Below are positions 25,003 to 33,774 of a DNA stretch of 33,774 nt, piece after piece. Position numbers and translations under genes: made by a program. The stretch is taken from contig JAJRWF010000159.1 in assembly GCA_024276905.1 (NCBI GenBank), positions 1 to 33,774 of the forward strand, given 5' to 3'. The notes under the pieces were generated by a model. It was not told the DNA's origin, made no database searches, and was given only the letters and a program-made list of their open reading frames with translations. The DNA comes from Deltaproteobacteria bacterium (GTDB taxonomy: Bacteria > Desulfobacterota > Desulfuromonadia > Desulfuromonadales > Geopsychrobacteraceae). Numbering within the stretch: the stretch's first letter is position 1; each line of letters begins with the position of its first letter.

Positions 25003-25941
25003 TCAGACCAAAGGAACGACCAGATTCTGAAGCAGCGATCGGATAATCTCCTTTTTGTTCTGGGATTCATGTTCCGGGTGCAAAATCAGCCGGTGGGCAG
25101 TGACCGGAAGGGCGATTTTCTGAACATCCTCGGGAATAACAAATTCCCGTCCACTGAGCCAGGCTTCGGCGCGGGCCGCCCCGGCAAGATTAATACCGCC
25201 CCGGGTCGAGATTCCCGATAGCACCATCTGGTGGTTGCGACTCGCCTCGACCAGGTCATAGATGTACGCGGCAACTTTTTGCGACAGGTGCACCCGGGAT
25301 ACAGAGTCACGTGCTTCGAGAATTTGCGTGCGGCCGAGTCGTGGGGCGATCTGTTCAAGCTGGTGGCTGACACTGCCGTGACGGATAATCTGCTGTTCGA
25401 GTTCTGGTGGCGGATAGCCGATGTCGGTTACGGCCAGAAAGCGATCAAGCTGGGATTCCGGCAGGGCAAAGGTGCCGATCTGTTCGACCGGATTCTGGGT
25501 CGCAATGACCATGAAAGGGTCGGGCAGGCTGTAGGTGATACCTTCAACCGTGACACGCATCTCCTCCATCGCTTCGAGCATGGCACTCTGGGTTTTCGGC
25601 ATGGCGCGATTGACCTCGTCGAGCAGTACCAGATTGCTGAAGACCGGGCCTTCGATAAATCGGAAACAGTTCTTTTCACGGTCAAAGATTGACAGCCCGG
25701 TAATGTCGGATGGCAAGAGGTCGCTGGTGCACTGAACGCGACCGAAACCGAGGCCGAGAACCTTTGATAGCGCCAGGGCCAGACTGGTTTTGCCCAGCCC
25801 GGGGATGTCCTCAAGCAACAGGTGCCCGCCGGTCAGCAGGCAGATCATGGCGACGCGCAGGGCGCGAACCTTGCCCTGCAGATAATTGTGCGAAAGGTCG
25901 TAGATAATTTCCAGAATACTGTCGCGGTGGGATGGGGGCAT
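25003..25941 (-). CDS. MoxR-family AAA+ ATPase
   Basis: A 312-residue cytoplasmic ATPase thought to act as a chaperone for the DUF58/TgpA proteins encoded with it. Walker A DIPGLGKTS is at residues 45-53, the GPVF motif at 98-101 and Walker B LVLLDEVNRA at 104-113; the sensor segment ATQNP and the Arg-finger region LPESQLDRF follow. The start at ATG 25941 is set by GGAGAGA (complement of 25944-25950), 2 nt upstream; a frame extension to 25983 exists but lacks a site. First gene of a four-gene operon ending at the terminator near 21321. Confidence 0.92.
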   Translation of the reverse strand: MPPSHRDSILEIIYDLSHNYLQGKVRALRVAMICLLTGGHLLLEDIPGLGKTSLALALSKVLGLGFGRVQCTSDLLPSDITGLSIFDREKNCFRFIEGPVFSNLVLLDEVNRAMPKTQSAMLEAMEEMRVTVEGITYSLPDPFMVIATQNPVEQIGTFALPESQLDRFLAVTDIGYPPPELEQQIIRHGSVSHQLEQIAPRLGRTQILEARDSVSRVHLSQKVAAYIYDLVEASRNHQMVLSGISTRGGINLAGAARAEAWLSGREFVIPEDVQKIALPVTAHRLILHPEHESQNKKEIIRSLLQNLVVPLV

Positions 25942-25983
25942 CGTCTCTCCGGCTGGTTTCAGGTTGGAACGCACTCTGCGCAT

Positions 25984-25989
25984 ATTATA
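25984..25989 (-). promoter_or_regulatory. -10 box for the moxR operon
   Basis: A perfect TATAAT on the minus strand lies about 43 nt upstream of the moxR start. The -35 position (AACGCC at 17-nt spacing) is poor, so the promoter may need an activator. Confidence 0.45.
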
Positions 25990-26062
25990 GCCATAAACTC
26001 CGTTCCGGCGTTACCTGTCAGGTTCGGAGGACAAAAAAAGTCCACGGATGTGCAGGGGAATC

Positions 26063-26091
26063 TTGCGCAGCGGACCTTTGCCCCCTATGAT
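26063..26091 (+). promoter_or_regulatory. candidate promoter for the acyl-CoA synthetase gene
   Basis: TTGCGC (26063-26068), 17 nt, TATGAT (26086-26091, five of six matches). It lies about 75 nt before the start codon at 26164. The resulting leader contains a small hairpin GTCGC-GAAT-GCGAC (26104-26117). The divergent moxR promoter is about 75 bp away. Confidence 0.45.
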
Positions 26092-26163
26092 GGAGGGGTG
26101 GAGGTCGCGAATGCGACGTCTGAGGGGACACCTTAACCCATACAACGCCGGCAGGATCATTTT

Positions 26164-28071
26164 ATGCGGAGCTACAGCGATATTGATTACGGAACCCTGT
26201 TCGAAATGTTTTTGAACAGCCGGAGTAATTATGCTGACCGGACAGCGTTTATCTACCGTGCGGCAGGCAGTGAGTTCAGTGTCAGCTACGAGAAGTTTTA
26301 CGATGATGTCGTGATCCTGACACGGGCCTTTGCGGCACGTGGGGTTAAGAAGGGCAGCCGGGTGTTGCTGCTGTCCGACAACCGCTATGGCTGGATCGTC
26401 ACCGATATGGCCCTGGTGGCGCTGGGCGCGGTCAGCGTGCCGCGCGGCAGCGATACTCCGACAGCGGAGCTTGAGTTTATTCTTGAACATTCAGCCAGTG
26501 AATTTTTGGTGATAGAAACCGCTACGCTGCTCAAGGCTCATGAAGAAATGCTGCGTAAACACAAAAAACTGCGCGCGATCTTTTTGATTGAGGGGGAGAA
26601 GACCCACCGTTGGTTCGACAATATCTACAGTTACAACGATCTGCTCGAAGATCGCAGCCTGACTCGTGAAGAACTTGAGACTTTTGCCGCTCGTCGTCTG
26701 CAGTTGACCCAGGATGACCTGTTTACCCTGATCTATACCAGCGGGACCACCGGGGTGCCCAAGGGGGTGCGCCTGACACACCGCAACATTATGAACAATG
26801 TGCGTAACCTGCCGCAGTTGGTCGGTTTAAGCGAGAGTGATCGCTGGGTGTCGATTCTACCGAGCTGGCACATTTTTGAGCGTGCGGTAGAATATATGGC
26901 GCTGTCGCACGGCTGTTGTACGGTTTATTCAACGATTAAAACCTTTGCCGCCGATCTGGAGGAATATCGACCGACCCTGGTGGCCACGGTGCCGCGTCTT
27001 TGGGAGTCGCTGCATGCCAAAATCAACAGTACGCTCGAAAAGGAGAATCCCAAACGGGCGAAGATTTTCCGCACCCTGGTCAGTGTTTCGGCGACCACCA
27101 ACCGTCAACGCAGGGTTCTCCGTGAGCAGTTACCGGCTTTCAAAAAGGAAATGTTTCTGTTCCGCTGGCTCCGCAAGTTGAAAGCTTGCGGCTATCTGCT
27201 GCTTCTGACATTACCGGACAGGCTGGCCAAATCCCGGTTACAGGCCGTGCAGCAGAAATTTGGCGGACAATTGAGGATGGCTATCAGTGGTGGGGGCAGT
27301 CTGCCGCCCTGGCTGGATGAGTGGATCGATGCGATCGGTATTCGGATTGTCAATGCCTACGGAATGACTGAATGTGCGCCCGCGATTGCCGGTCGCGCAC
27401 TTAACTGCGACACCTTCGGGACGTTGGGATTGCCGGTTGAGGGAACCGAGCTGCGGATTGCTGACGAACAGGATCAGCCGCTGGCCGCCGGGATCGAGGG
27501 TGAAATACAGCTGCGCGGCGACCAGGTTTTCCCCAGCTACGAGGCGAATCCGGATGAGGATCGTAAGGCTTTTACCGAGGACGGTTTTTTTCGCACTGGG
27601 GATCTCGGCAAACTGACCTTGCGTGGTGAACTGGTGATTACCGGCCGATCCAAGGAGATTATCGTCCTGGCCAGCGGAGAAAATGTTGATCCCAGCCGGA
27701 TCGAGTCGACCATTACCCGTCTGCCTTTCGTCAGTGATGCGGTGCTGGTCGGGCAGGACAAGAAAGGACTTGGTGCCTTGGTGGTGCCCGATTTCGACAA
27801 GTTGCGAGAGTTTGCCGCCAGCCGTCTTGATCTGGTGATTGAGAGTGCCGAGCAACTGAGGAGTAATCATCAGTTGCTCGAAAAAGCCAAGGCAGAAATG
27901 AACCGCCTGCTGCACAGTAAAAAAGGCTTCAAACCCTTTGAGAAACTGCAGAACATCCATTTTCTTGAAGGGGAGTTCAAACCCGGTGAAGAGCTGACCA
28001 ACACCCTGAAAAAGAAACGTCATGTGATTGAAAAGAAGTATCGTGAACTGATTGGAAAGCTGTTGAAGTGA
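26164..28071 (+). CDS. AMP-forming long-chain acyl-CoA synthetase (FadD15-like)
   Basis: Activates fatty acids to acyl-CoA through an acyl-adenylate. The 635 residues show the ANL-superfamily motifs in order: P-loop YTSGTTGVPKG (from residue 191), the substrate segment ILPSWHIFERAVEY, the adenine motif NAYGMTECAP, the hinge FFRTGDLGKL and the linker ITGRSKEIIVLASGENVDP. The C-terminal catalytic Lys region (GFKPFEKLQNIHFLEGEF) is intact. The FERAVEY and LTNTLKKKRHVIEKKY segments match the large FadD15/FACL subgroup. Ribosome-binding site GGCAGGA lies 8 nt upstream. Chain-length preference cannot be read from sequence. Confidence 0.92.
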   Translation: MRSYSDIDYGTLFEMFLNSRSNYADRTAFIYRAAGSEFSVSYEKFYDDVVILTRAFAARGVKKGSRVLLLSDNRYGWIVTDMALVALGAVSVPRGSDTPTAELEFILEHSASEFLVIETATLLKAHEEMLRKHKKLRAIFLIEGEKTHRWFDNIYSYNDLLEDRSLTREELETFAARRLQLTQDDLFTLIYTSGTTGVPKGVRLTHRNIMNNVRNLPQLVGLSESDRWVSILPSWHIFERAVEYMALSHGCCTVYSTIKTFAADLEEYRPTLVATVPRLWESLHAKINSTLEKENPKRAKIFRTLVSVSATTNRQRRVLREQLPAFKKEMFLFRWLRKLKACGYLLLLTLPDRLAKSRLQAVQQKFGGQLRMAISGGGSLPPWLDEWIDAIGIRIVNAYGMTECAPAIAGRALNCDTFGTLGLPVEGTELRIADEQDQPLAAGIEGEIQLRGDQVFPSYEANPDEDRKAFTEDGFFRTGDLGKLTLRGELVITGRSKEIIVLASGENVDPSRIESTITRLPFVSDAVLVGQDKKGLGALVVPDFDKLREFAASRLDLVIESAEQLRSNHQLLEKAKAEMNRLLHSKKGFKPFEKLQNIHFLEGEFKPGEELTNTLKKKRHVIEKKYRELIGKLLK

Positions 28072-28133
28072 CGCTCCATACAGCGTCCCTGGCGCTGGTC
28101 AGTTGATTCGTTCCTCAGTTAAGGTACATCATC

Positions 28134-28160
28134 GGGTGGGCCTTTTCGGCGGCACCACCC
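28134..28160 (+). other. leader hairpin before the M16 protease gene
   Basis: GGGTGG (28134-28139) pairs with CCACCC (28155-28160), with a nested GCC/GGC stem (28140-28142 with 28148-28150). It ends about 10 nt before the ribosome-binding site AAGG of the next gene. Without a T tract it is more likely a leader structure than a terminator. The 109-bp gap also has a weak 6-bp stem (28070-28075 with 28082-28087) right at the previous stop. Confidence 0.35.
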
Positions 28161-28180
28161 ACTTGAATAAAGGTTTTCCT

Positions 28181-31144
28181 ATGTGCAAGAGTTCCTACTC
28201 CCCCGGGCAGCAACTGTCCGGGTTTGTTGTTGATCGCGTCGATGAAATTCCCGGCATTAAGGCGCGGATGATCCGCCTGCACCATCAGAAAACCGGTGCT
28301 CGCTATATGCACCTTGAGCGTGCCGACAGCAATCGTCTGTTCGGGGTCGCCTTTCGCACCCCGCCTGATGATTCAACCGGCGTGGCGCATATCCTAGAGC
28401 ACACCGCCCTCTGCGGTTCAAAGCGTTTCCCGGTACGTGACCCCTTCTTCTCGATGCTCAAGCGCAGTCTCAATACCTTCATGAACGCCATGACCGCCAG
28501 TGACTGGACGCTCTATCCCTTTGCCAGCCAGAACCGCAAGGATTTTGACAACCTGCTGTCGATCTATCTCGATGCGGCCTTCTTTCCCAACCTGACCGAG
28601 CGGGATTTTTCGCAAGAGGGGCACCGGCTCGAATTTACCGAAATGGAGAATCCACAGTCGCCGCTGGTCTACAAGGGGGTGGTCTACAATGAGATGAAGG
28701 GCGCGATGTCCGATCCTTCTTCCCTGTTGTCGAGCCGCCTGGGACGGGCGCTCTACCCGACTACCACCTACCGTCATAATTCGGGCGGTGAGCCGTCCGA
28801 TATCCCTGGCCTCAGCTGGCAGCAACTGCGAGATTTCCACGCCCGCTTTTACCATCCATCCAATGCCTGGTGCTTCAGTTACGGTGATCTCGATCTGGCA
28901 GAACTGCTCGCAAAGGTTGATGAGCAAGCCCTGGCATGCTTTCAGCGGATTGAGCCGGACAGCGAAGTGCCACCGGAAAGCCGTTTCGATACCCCGCGGC
29001 AGGTGCGTGAAACCTATCCGCTGGATGTCGGCGAAGATCCGCAAGGGCGTTCGATGGTGCAACTGGCCTGGTTGACCTGTGACATCGGCGAGAGTGTCGA
29101 GCGTCTGGGACTGTCGCTGCTCTCGACCCTGTTGCTCGGTAATCCGGCAACGCCGCTCTACAAGGCATTGATCGATTCGGGATTAGGGGCCAATCTGACT
29201 CCCGGTTGCGGTTTTCGGGACGATAACCGCACGACCTGTTTTGCGGTCGGCCTGCAGGGGACGGACCCCGATAAATTAGAGCAGATCGAGACCCTGATTC
29301 TGCAGACCCTTGAAGAGATTGCGACCGCAGGTTTTTCCTCCGAACGGATCGAGGGGGCGATTCATCGTCTCGAGTTCTCCAATCGCGAAGTGACAGGCGA
29401 TTCTTATCCCTACGGGCTGTTGTTGCTGATGCGGATGCTTGGCCCCTGGCTGCATGGCGGTGAGCCGCTGGCGGCGCTCGACTTTGATACCCAGCTGCTG
29501 CAGTTGCGCAAAAAACTGGCCGCAGGCCCTTATCTGGTGCAATTGCTGCGGCGCTGGCTGCTCGATAATCCGCATCGGGTGACCCTGCTGCTGGAGCCGG
29601 ATCAGCAGCTGCGTGAGCGTGAAGAGCGGGCCTTGCAGGAAAAACTGGCCCGGCAAGCGGCACGTTTGGATGAGGCACAGAAACAGACGATCATCGCGCA
29701 GGCAAAAGCCTTGCAGGATTCGCAGGAAGAAGACGAGGATCTTTCCTGTCTGCCGACTCTGGAATTAAGCGATATTGATTCCTGCGAGGCGCAGATTAGG
29801 GTGCGCGAAGACGCGCTGGATGGGGCTCCCTTGCTCTTTTGCGATCAACCGACCAACGGCCTCGGCTTTGTGGCTCTTAATCTGCCGATTGACAGTTTGC
29901 CGGATGAGTTACTGCCGCTGTTGCCGGTTTTCAGTGCACTTCTGACCCAGGTCGGTACCGGGAAATATAGTTATGTTGAGTTGGCGCAGCAGATTGAGGC
30001 CGTATCCGGCGGTATAGGCGCGCGGACCTCGTTGCTAGAAGACCCGCAGGAAAACACCGAATTCACAGCGAGCTTTGAGGTCAAGGGCAAGGCCCTGCAG
30101 CGCAATGCGACCGCTTTGTGTGAATTACTCGGCGAGATTATGACCGGGATCAATTTCTCCGATATCGGACGAATCCGGCAGGTCCTCGATCAGTTGCGGA
30201 TTTCGCTGGCCAACTCGGTTCCCTCCTCCGGCCATTCCTATGCTGCACGTGCGGCGGCGGCCCATTTGACCCCGGCCGCCCGGCTGCGTGAACTCTGGTC
30301 CGGGCTGGAGCAGGTGGCATTGGTGCATGAGCTGGCCGCTCAGGATGACCAGCAGCTGCAACAGACTGCTGAGCGCTTGCAGCAGATTGCAGCGCTGCTC
30401 TTTACCCGTGAGGGACTTCAGCTGGCACTGACCGCCGAGGCGGAACAATACGAAGATTTTCGTGCCCCGCTTGAAAGCTTGCTGCAGCGCCTACCGGCGG
30501 CAAAGGCGCTCTCCGGTCCAACCGCGCAACTGGGCGCCGTGCCGCAACGCCAGGGCTGGATCTATTCCGTACCGGTCAGCTATGTGACTCGGGTTTTTGC
30601 CACTCCGGCCTATCATCATCCCGACAGCGCTGCGCTGACCGTGCTGGCCAAACTGCTGCGCGCCGAATATCTGCATCGCGAGATTCGCGAAAAGGGGGGG
30701 GCTTATGGCGGGCTGGCCGGGCATAATGCCGAGGCCGGGCTCTTTTCCTTCCTGTCCTATCGCGATCCACACCTTGAGCGAACCCTGCGGGTTTATGAGG
30801 ATGCCATCGACTGGGTGGAGGCCGGAGGCTTCAGTGATCAGGCGGTCACGGAAGCGATTCTGGCGGTTTTCAGTGATCTTGATCGCCCACTGTCACCGGC
30901 AGGTAACGGAGCGCGTGAGTTTGCCAATCGACGTCAGGGTCTGACCCTTGAGATGCGCAACCGGATGCGGCAGCGTCTGCTGGCGGTTGATCGGGAACAG
31001 TTGATTGCAGCGGCAAAGCGCTGGCTGGTTGAAGAGGCTCGCAGTGCCGTCTCGGTTCTGGCCGGGGAAGAGGCTCTTGTCGCCTTCAATAAGGCACATC
31101 CGCAACAGACTCTGGAACTGAAACGTTTTAACGCGCATTCTTAG
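28181..31144 (+). CDS. M16C-family zinc metalloprotease (presequence-protease-like)
   Basis: A 987-residue inverzincin that probably degrades peptides in the cytoplasm or periplasm. The inverted zinc motif HILEH is at residues 70-74 (zinc ligands His70 and His74, catalytic Glu73), and the third ligand is probably Glu171 in YNEMKG. The single long chain with four M16-type domains and the NTFMNAMTASDWTLYPFASQN segment match the PreP/Cym1 subfamily. The C-terminal half holds the substrate-binding EKGGAYGG-type segment (REIREKGGAYGGLAG). No signal peptide is visible from the chosen start; ATG 28181 has AAGG 7 nt upstream, while the longer frame from 28103 runs through the leader hairpin. A G8 run is at 30694-30701. 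Confidence 0.92.
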   Translation: MCKSSYSPGQQLSGFVVDRVDEIPGIKARMIRLHHQKTGARYMHLERADSNRLFGVAFRTPPDDSTGVAHILEHTALCGSKRFPVRDPFFSMLKRSLNTFMNAMTASDWTLYPFASQNRKDFDNLLSIYLDAAFFPNLTERDFSQEGHRLEFTEMENPQSPLVYKGVVYNEMKGAMSDPSSLLSSRLGRALYPTTTYRHNSGGEPSDIPGLSWQQLRDFHARFYHPSNAWCFSYGDLDLAELLAKVDEQALACFQRIEPDSEVPPESRFDTPRQVRETYPLDVGEDPQGRSMVQLAWLTCDIGESVERLGLSLLSTLLLGNPATPLYKALIDSGLGANLTPGCGFRDDNRTTCFAVGLQGTDPDKLEQIETLILQTLEEIATAGFSSERIEGAIHRLEFSNREVTGDSYPYGLLLLMRMLGPWLHGGEPLAALDFDTQLLQLRKKLAAGPYLVQLLRRWLLDNPHRVTLLLEPDQQLREREERALQEKLARQAARLDEAQKQTIIAQAKALQDSQEEDEDLSCLPTLELSDIDSCEAQIRVREDALDGAPLLFCDQPTNGLGFVALNLPIDSLPDELLPLLPVFSALLTQVGTGKYSYVELAQQIEAVSGGIGARTSLLEDPQENTEFTASFEVKGKALQRNATALCELLGEIMTGINFSDIGRIRQVLDQLRISLANSVPSSGHSYAARAAAAHLTPAARLRELWSGLEQVALVHELAAQDDQQLQQTAERLQQIAALLFTREGLQLALTAEAEQYEDFRAPLESLLQRLPAAKALSGPTAQLGAVPQRQGWIYSVPVSYVTRVFATPAYHHPDSAALTVLAKLLRAEYLHREIREKGGAYGGLAGHNAEAGLFSFLSYRDPHLERTLRVYEDAIDWVEAGGFSDQAVTEAILAVFSDLDRPLSPAGNGAREFANRRQGLTLEMRNRMRQRLLAVDREQLIAAAKRWLVEEARSAVSVLAGEEALVAFNKAHPQQTLELKRFNAHS

Positions 31145-31161
31145 AAGAGTGATCCATAGCT

Positions 31162-33309
31162 ATGTCTGACAGAACTTTTTTTGCCACCGCCGCGCGCGGT
31201 CTTGAGCCTTTGCTGGTCGATGAACTGAGCTCTTTCGGCGCCCTGGAGGTTGTCGAAGCGATTGGCGGGGTCCACTTCAAGGGTCCGCTGAGCGTTGCCT
31301 TACGGGCCTGCCTCTGGTCCCGTCTGGCCAGTCGTATTCTGGCACCGATCAGCGAGTTTGAGGCCGAAACCACCGACCAGCTTTACGCGGCGGTGCGTCA
31401 GATTGACTGGCGACAGCAGCTGGGTCCCGGTGGCAGTCTGGCGGTCGATGCCCATGTGGCGCAGTCGAAGATTGATCATTCGCGTTATGCGCTGTTGCGG
31501 GTCAAGGATGCGGTGGTCGATCAGCTACGCGACCTCAACGGTGAGCGGCCGGATATCGCGTTGGTGAAACCCGACCTGCGGCTGAATCTTTACCTGTTTC
31601 GCAACCGGGCGACCCTGAGTGTCGATCTCAGTGGATCAAGCCTGCACAAACGCGGCTATCGCAGCGATGGCCTGGGAGCCCCGCTGAAAGAGAATCTGGC
31701 GGCGGCGATTCTGCTCGATTGCGGCTGGCCGCAGATACATGCCGCCGGTGGGGCTTTTGTTGATCCGATGTGCGGCTCGGGGACCCTGCCGCTGGAAGCG
31801 GCATTGATCGCCACCGATTGCGCGCCCGGATTGTTGCGTAACCATTTCGGATTTCTGGGCTGGCGACAGTTTGACGGTCGTGACTGGGATGAACTGCTGC
31901 AGGAAGCTGAAGAGCGCAAGGCCGCCGGTCTGGTGCATCGTCAGCCACCAATCATCGGTTATGATGAAAATACCCGTGCCATCCGCCAGGCTTGGGAACA
32001 TGCTCGAACTGCCGGAGTTGATCGCTGGCTTCACTTTGAGCGTCGTGAACTGGCACTGATTGAAAAACCGGCGGCCGACAGCGGCCTGCTGGCGATCAAT
32101 CCGCCCTATGGTGAACGTCTGGGGGAATTGAGTCAGTTACCACCGCTTTATAACAAGCTTGGTGAGCAGATGATCGGTTTTTCCGGCTGGCAGGCCGGGG
32201 TGATCACCAGTCAGGTCGAGCTCGGCCGTGCCATCGGTCTGCGGGCTCATCGCCGCACACCGCTCTACAACGGTGCCCTCAAGTGTCAGTTGCTCCATTT
32301 TCAGCTGGACGAAACAAACCACTGGAAATCACTGGCCGCCGGGGCGGGCCGTCCTGCGGCGCGTAAACTCTCGGCCGAGGCCGAAATGCTGGCCAACCGT
32401 TTACGTAAAAACCGCAAGAAACTGGCGCGCTGGGTCAAGGCGGAACAGCTCGATTGTTACCGGCTTTACGACGCGGATCTGCCGGAATTCAATCTGGCGA
32501 TCGATCTCTACGGGGATGAAATTCATCTGCAGGAATACCAGGCACCCAAGGACATTCCGCCGCAGAAGGCCGAACGGCGGGTGCGTGATGCGGTCGCGGC
32601 CCTGATGCAGATTTTTGAGTTGGGAAGCGACGCAATTCATGTCAAGCAACGGATGCGGCAGAAGGGCAAAAGCCAGTATCAACGCCAGGATCGGCGTGGT
32701 CTGTTCAAGGAAGTGCGTGAGGGAGAACTGAAATTTCTGGTTAACCTCAGCGATTATCTCGATACCGGACTCTTCCTTGATCATCGCTCGACCCGTCAGC
32801 TGCTGCAGTCACTGTCTTCCGGTAAACGGTTTCTGAATCTGTTTGCCTATACCGGCACCGCCAGCGTCTATGCCGCTGCTGGGGGGGCACTCGAAACCAC
32901 CACGGTCGATATGTCGCGCACCTATCTGGAGTGGGCGCAGAAGAATTTGGCGCTGAACGGTTTTGAAGATGCTCGGCATCAGCTGGTGCAGGCCGATTGT
33001 CTGGCCTGGCTCGAACAGCCGCAAACGAAGTATGATCTTATTTTTCTCGATCCACCGACCTTTTCCAACTCAAAGGGGATGAAAGGCACCTTCGATATTC
33101 AGCGTGATCATGTTAAGCTGCTGCAGCGTGTCAGTGAATTGCTGACCCCGCAGGGAGTGCTGATCTTTTCAAACAATCTGCGGAGTTTCAAGATGCAGGC
33201 TGATCAGTTACCCGGTCTGAAGATCGAGGAGGTCAGTGGCCGAACTCTGCCGCCAGATTTTGCGCGGAATTCGCGTATCCATAATTGTTGGCGTATTGAA
33301 CAAGCGTAA
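31162..33309 (+). CDS. rlmL: bifunctional 23S rRNA (guanine) methyltransferase RlmKL
   Basis: The fused enzyme makes m2G2445 (RlmL half) and m7G2069 (RlmK half) in 23S rRNA (E. coli numbering). At 715 residues it matches the fused form. A THUMP RNA-binding domain covers about residues 50-160. The first methyltransferase has the SAM motif FVDPMCGSGTLPLEAAL and catalytic NPPYGER from residue 313. The second has LNLFAYTGTASVYAAAGG and LDPPTFSNS near residue 630. It starts 17 nt after the protease stop, suggesting cotranscription. Confidence 0.95.
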   Translation: MSDRTFFATAARGLEPLLVDELSSFGALEVVEAIGGVHFKGPLSVALRACLWSRLASRILAPISEFEAETTDQLYAAVRQIDWRQQLGPGGSLAVDAHVAQSKIDHSRYALLRVKDAVVDQLRDLNGERPDIALVKPDLRLNLYLFRNRATLSVDLSGSSLHKRGYRSDGLGAPLKENLAAAILLDCGWPQIHAAGGAFVDPMCGSGTLPLEAALIATDCAPGLLRNHFGFLGWRQFDGRDWDELLQEAEERKAAGLVHRQPPIIGYDENTRAIRQAWEHARTAGVDRWLHFERRELALIEKPAADSGLLAINPPYGERLGELSQLPPLYNKLGEQMIGFSGWQAGVITSQVELGRAIGLRAHRRTPLYNGALKCQLLHFQLDETNHWKSLAAGAGRPAARKLSAEAEMLANRLRKNRKKLARWVKAEQLDCYRLYDADLPEFNLAIDLYGDEIHLQEYQAPKDIPPQKAERRVRDAVAALMQIFELGSDAIHVKQRMRQKGKSQYQRQDRRGLFKEVREGELKFLVNLSDYLDTGLFLDHRSTRQLLQSLSSGKRFLNLFAYTGTASVYAAAGGALETTTVDMSRTYLEWAQKNLALNGFEDARHQLVQADCLAWLEQPQTKYDLIFLDPPTFSNSKGMKGTFDIQRDHVKLLQRVSELLTPQGVLIFSNNLRSFKMQADQLPGLKIEEVSGRTLPPDFARNSRIHNCWRIEQA

Positions 33310-33350
33310 GGGCTTCTTTTGTTTCTGCGCTCGGTTGGGGAGAAAATAAA

Positions 33351-33774
33351 ATGCAATACCTGCTGATTCTGGTGGTTTTGCTGCTATCGGGTTGCGGGCT
33401 CAGTGAGATGCCGCAGCATATGGCGCAGGCAACACTCAACCAGACTGATCCTGAAACCGTTGCTGAAGCGGCCCCGGCTTATCTATTATTATTTGACAGT
33501 CTGATCGAGTCCGACCCGAACGATGTTGGCTACCTGCGGGATGCGGCCGGGCTCTATGCCCTGTTCGGCGATCTGATGGTCACGGATGCTGCACGCGCGA
33601 AACTGCTCAGTGAACGTTCCTTCGATTATGCCAATCGCGCCATCTGCAATGACGAAGATGACCTCTGCGGCCTGTCACAACTTTCCTTCGATCCCTTTGT
33701 TGCCAGAATGGGCAATTTCGACGAGCTCGATCCGGCGCTGCGGTTGGTTTATCTGCAGAGCTGGCTGGTTTACC
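33351..33774 (+). CDS. TatT-like (TRAP transporter T-component) lipoprotein, 3' end cut by window
   Basis: An open frame runs from ATG 33351 to the window end without a stop (141 complete codons). The N-terminus is a clear lipoprotein signal, QYLLILVVLLLSGC, with Cys15 in a perfect LSGC lipobox. The following helical segments (APAYLLLFDSLIESDPNDVGYLRDAAGLYALFGDLMV, read in parts) resemble the TatT family, periplasmic trimeric lipoproteins that accompany TRAP transporters. A GGGGAGAA site lies about 7 nt upstream. If the assignment is right, TRAP DctP/Q/M genes should follow beyond the window. Confidence 0.7.
   Translation, partial: MQYLLILVVLLLSGCGLSEMPQHMAQATLNQTDPETVAEAAPAYLLLFDSLIESDPNDVGYLRDAAGLYALFGDLMVTDAARAKLLSERSFDYANRAICNDEDDLCGLSQLSFDPFVARMGNFDELDPALRLVYLQSWLVY

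Noticed and set aside
26016-26040. GGAC-A7-GTCC hairpin as a terminator in the moxR-acyl-CoA synthetase gap
   Set aside because: The stem is only 4 bp and no gene ends there; both flanking genes diverge.

Overview
The window is a contiguous stretch of Gram-negative bacterial chromosome, about 55% GC, coding-dense, with no mobile element, CRISPR array, rRNA or recognisable tRNA. Gene content and order (ispE-prs-rplY-pth-hppA-ychF, then an MSHA-type pilus operon, then a succinyl-CoA:acetate CoA-transferase) suggest the Desulfuromonadales / Geobacter-Desulfuromonas branch of the Desulfobacterota. That placement is inference from families and synteny, not a database result.

Left block (1-6414, plus strand) is housekeeping. 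It holds the end of ispE (isoprenoid synthesis), prs (PRPP synthesis), rplY/ctc (ribosomal protein L25), pth (peptidyl-tRNA hydrolase), hppA (ion-pumping membrane pyrophosphatase of the K+-dependent type) and ychF (translation-associated ATPase). A short unexplained structured, terminator-like segment lies between ispE and prs. A 13-bp hairpin separates hppA from ychF, and a strong intrinsic terminator follows ychF.

Central block (6582-19354, plus strand) is a 15-gene mannose-sensitive-haemagglutinin (MSHA) type IV pilus operon in the order mshI, mshI2 (PilN-like), mshJ, mshK, mshL, mshM, mshN, mshE, mshG, mshF, major pilin (mshA/B), mshC, mshD, mshO, mshP. Most junctions are ATGA overlaps. 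It encodes the inner-membrane assembly platform (PilM/N/O/P-like proteins plus MshG), an outer-membrane secretin lipoprotein, an ExeA-like AAA+ ATPase with its TPR partner, the extension ATPase, one major pilin and five prepilin-like proteins. MshE carries the N-terminal repeat that binds cyclic di-GMP in its family, so pilus extension is probably under c-di-GMP control. A perfect hairpin directly after the major pilin probably sets pilin versus minor-pilin expression. There is no mshQ, no prepilin peptidase and no PilT-like retraction ATPase in the window. A bidirectional terminator closes the operon.

Right block, minus strand (19431-25941): a succinyl-CoA:acetate CoA-transferase with its own promoter and a leader of about 200 nt; then an operon read moxR, DUF58 protein, transglutaminase-like membrane protein (TgpA family), BamD-like lipoprotein, ending in a terminator. 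A divergent promoter region (25942-26163) separates this from the plus-strand genes that follow: an AMP-forming long-chain acyl-CoA synthetase, a large M16 zinc metalloprotease, the fused rRNA methyltransferase RlmKL, and the start of a TatT-like TRAP-transporter lipoprotein cut by the window end.

The pilus operon is the most distinctive system here. Its parts are recognisable families, so I do not claim an undescribed system. The points that merit attention are its completeness outside the gammaproteobacteria, its c-di-GMP sensor, its prepilin-like MshF and its internal hairpin.
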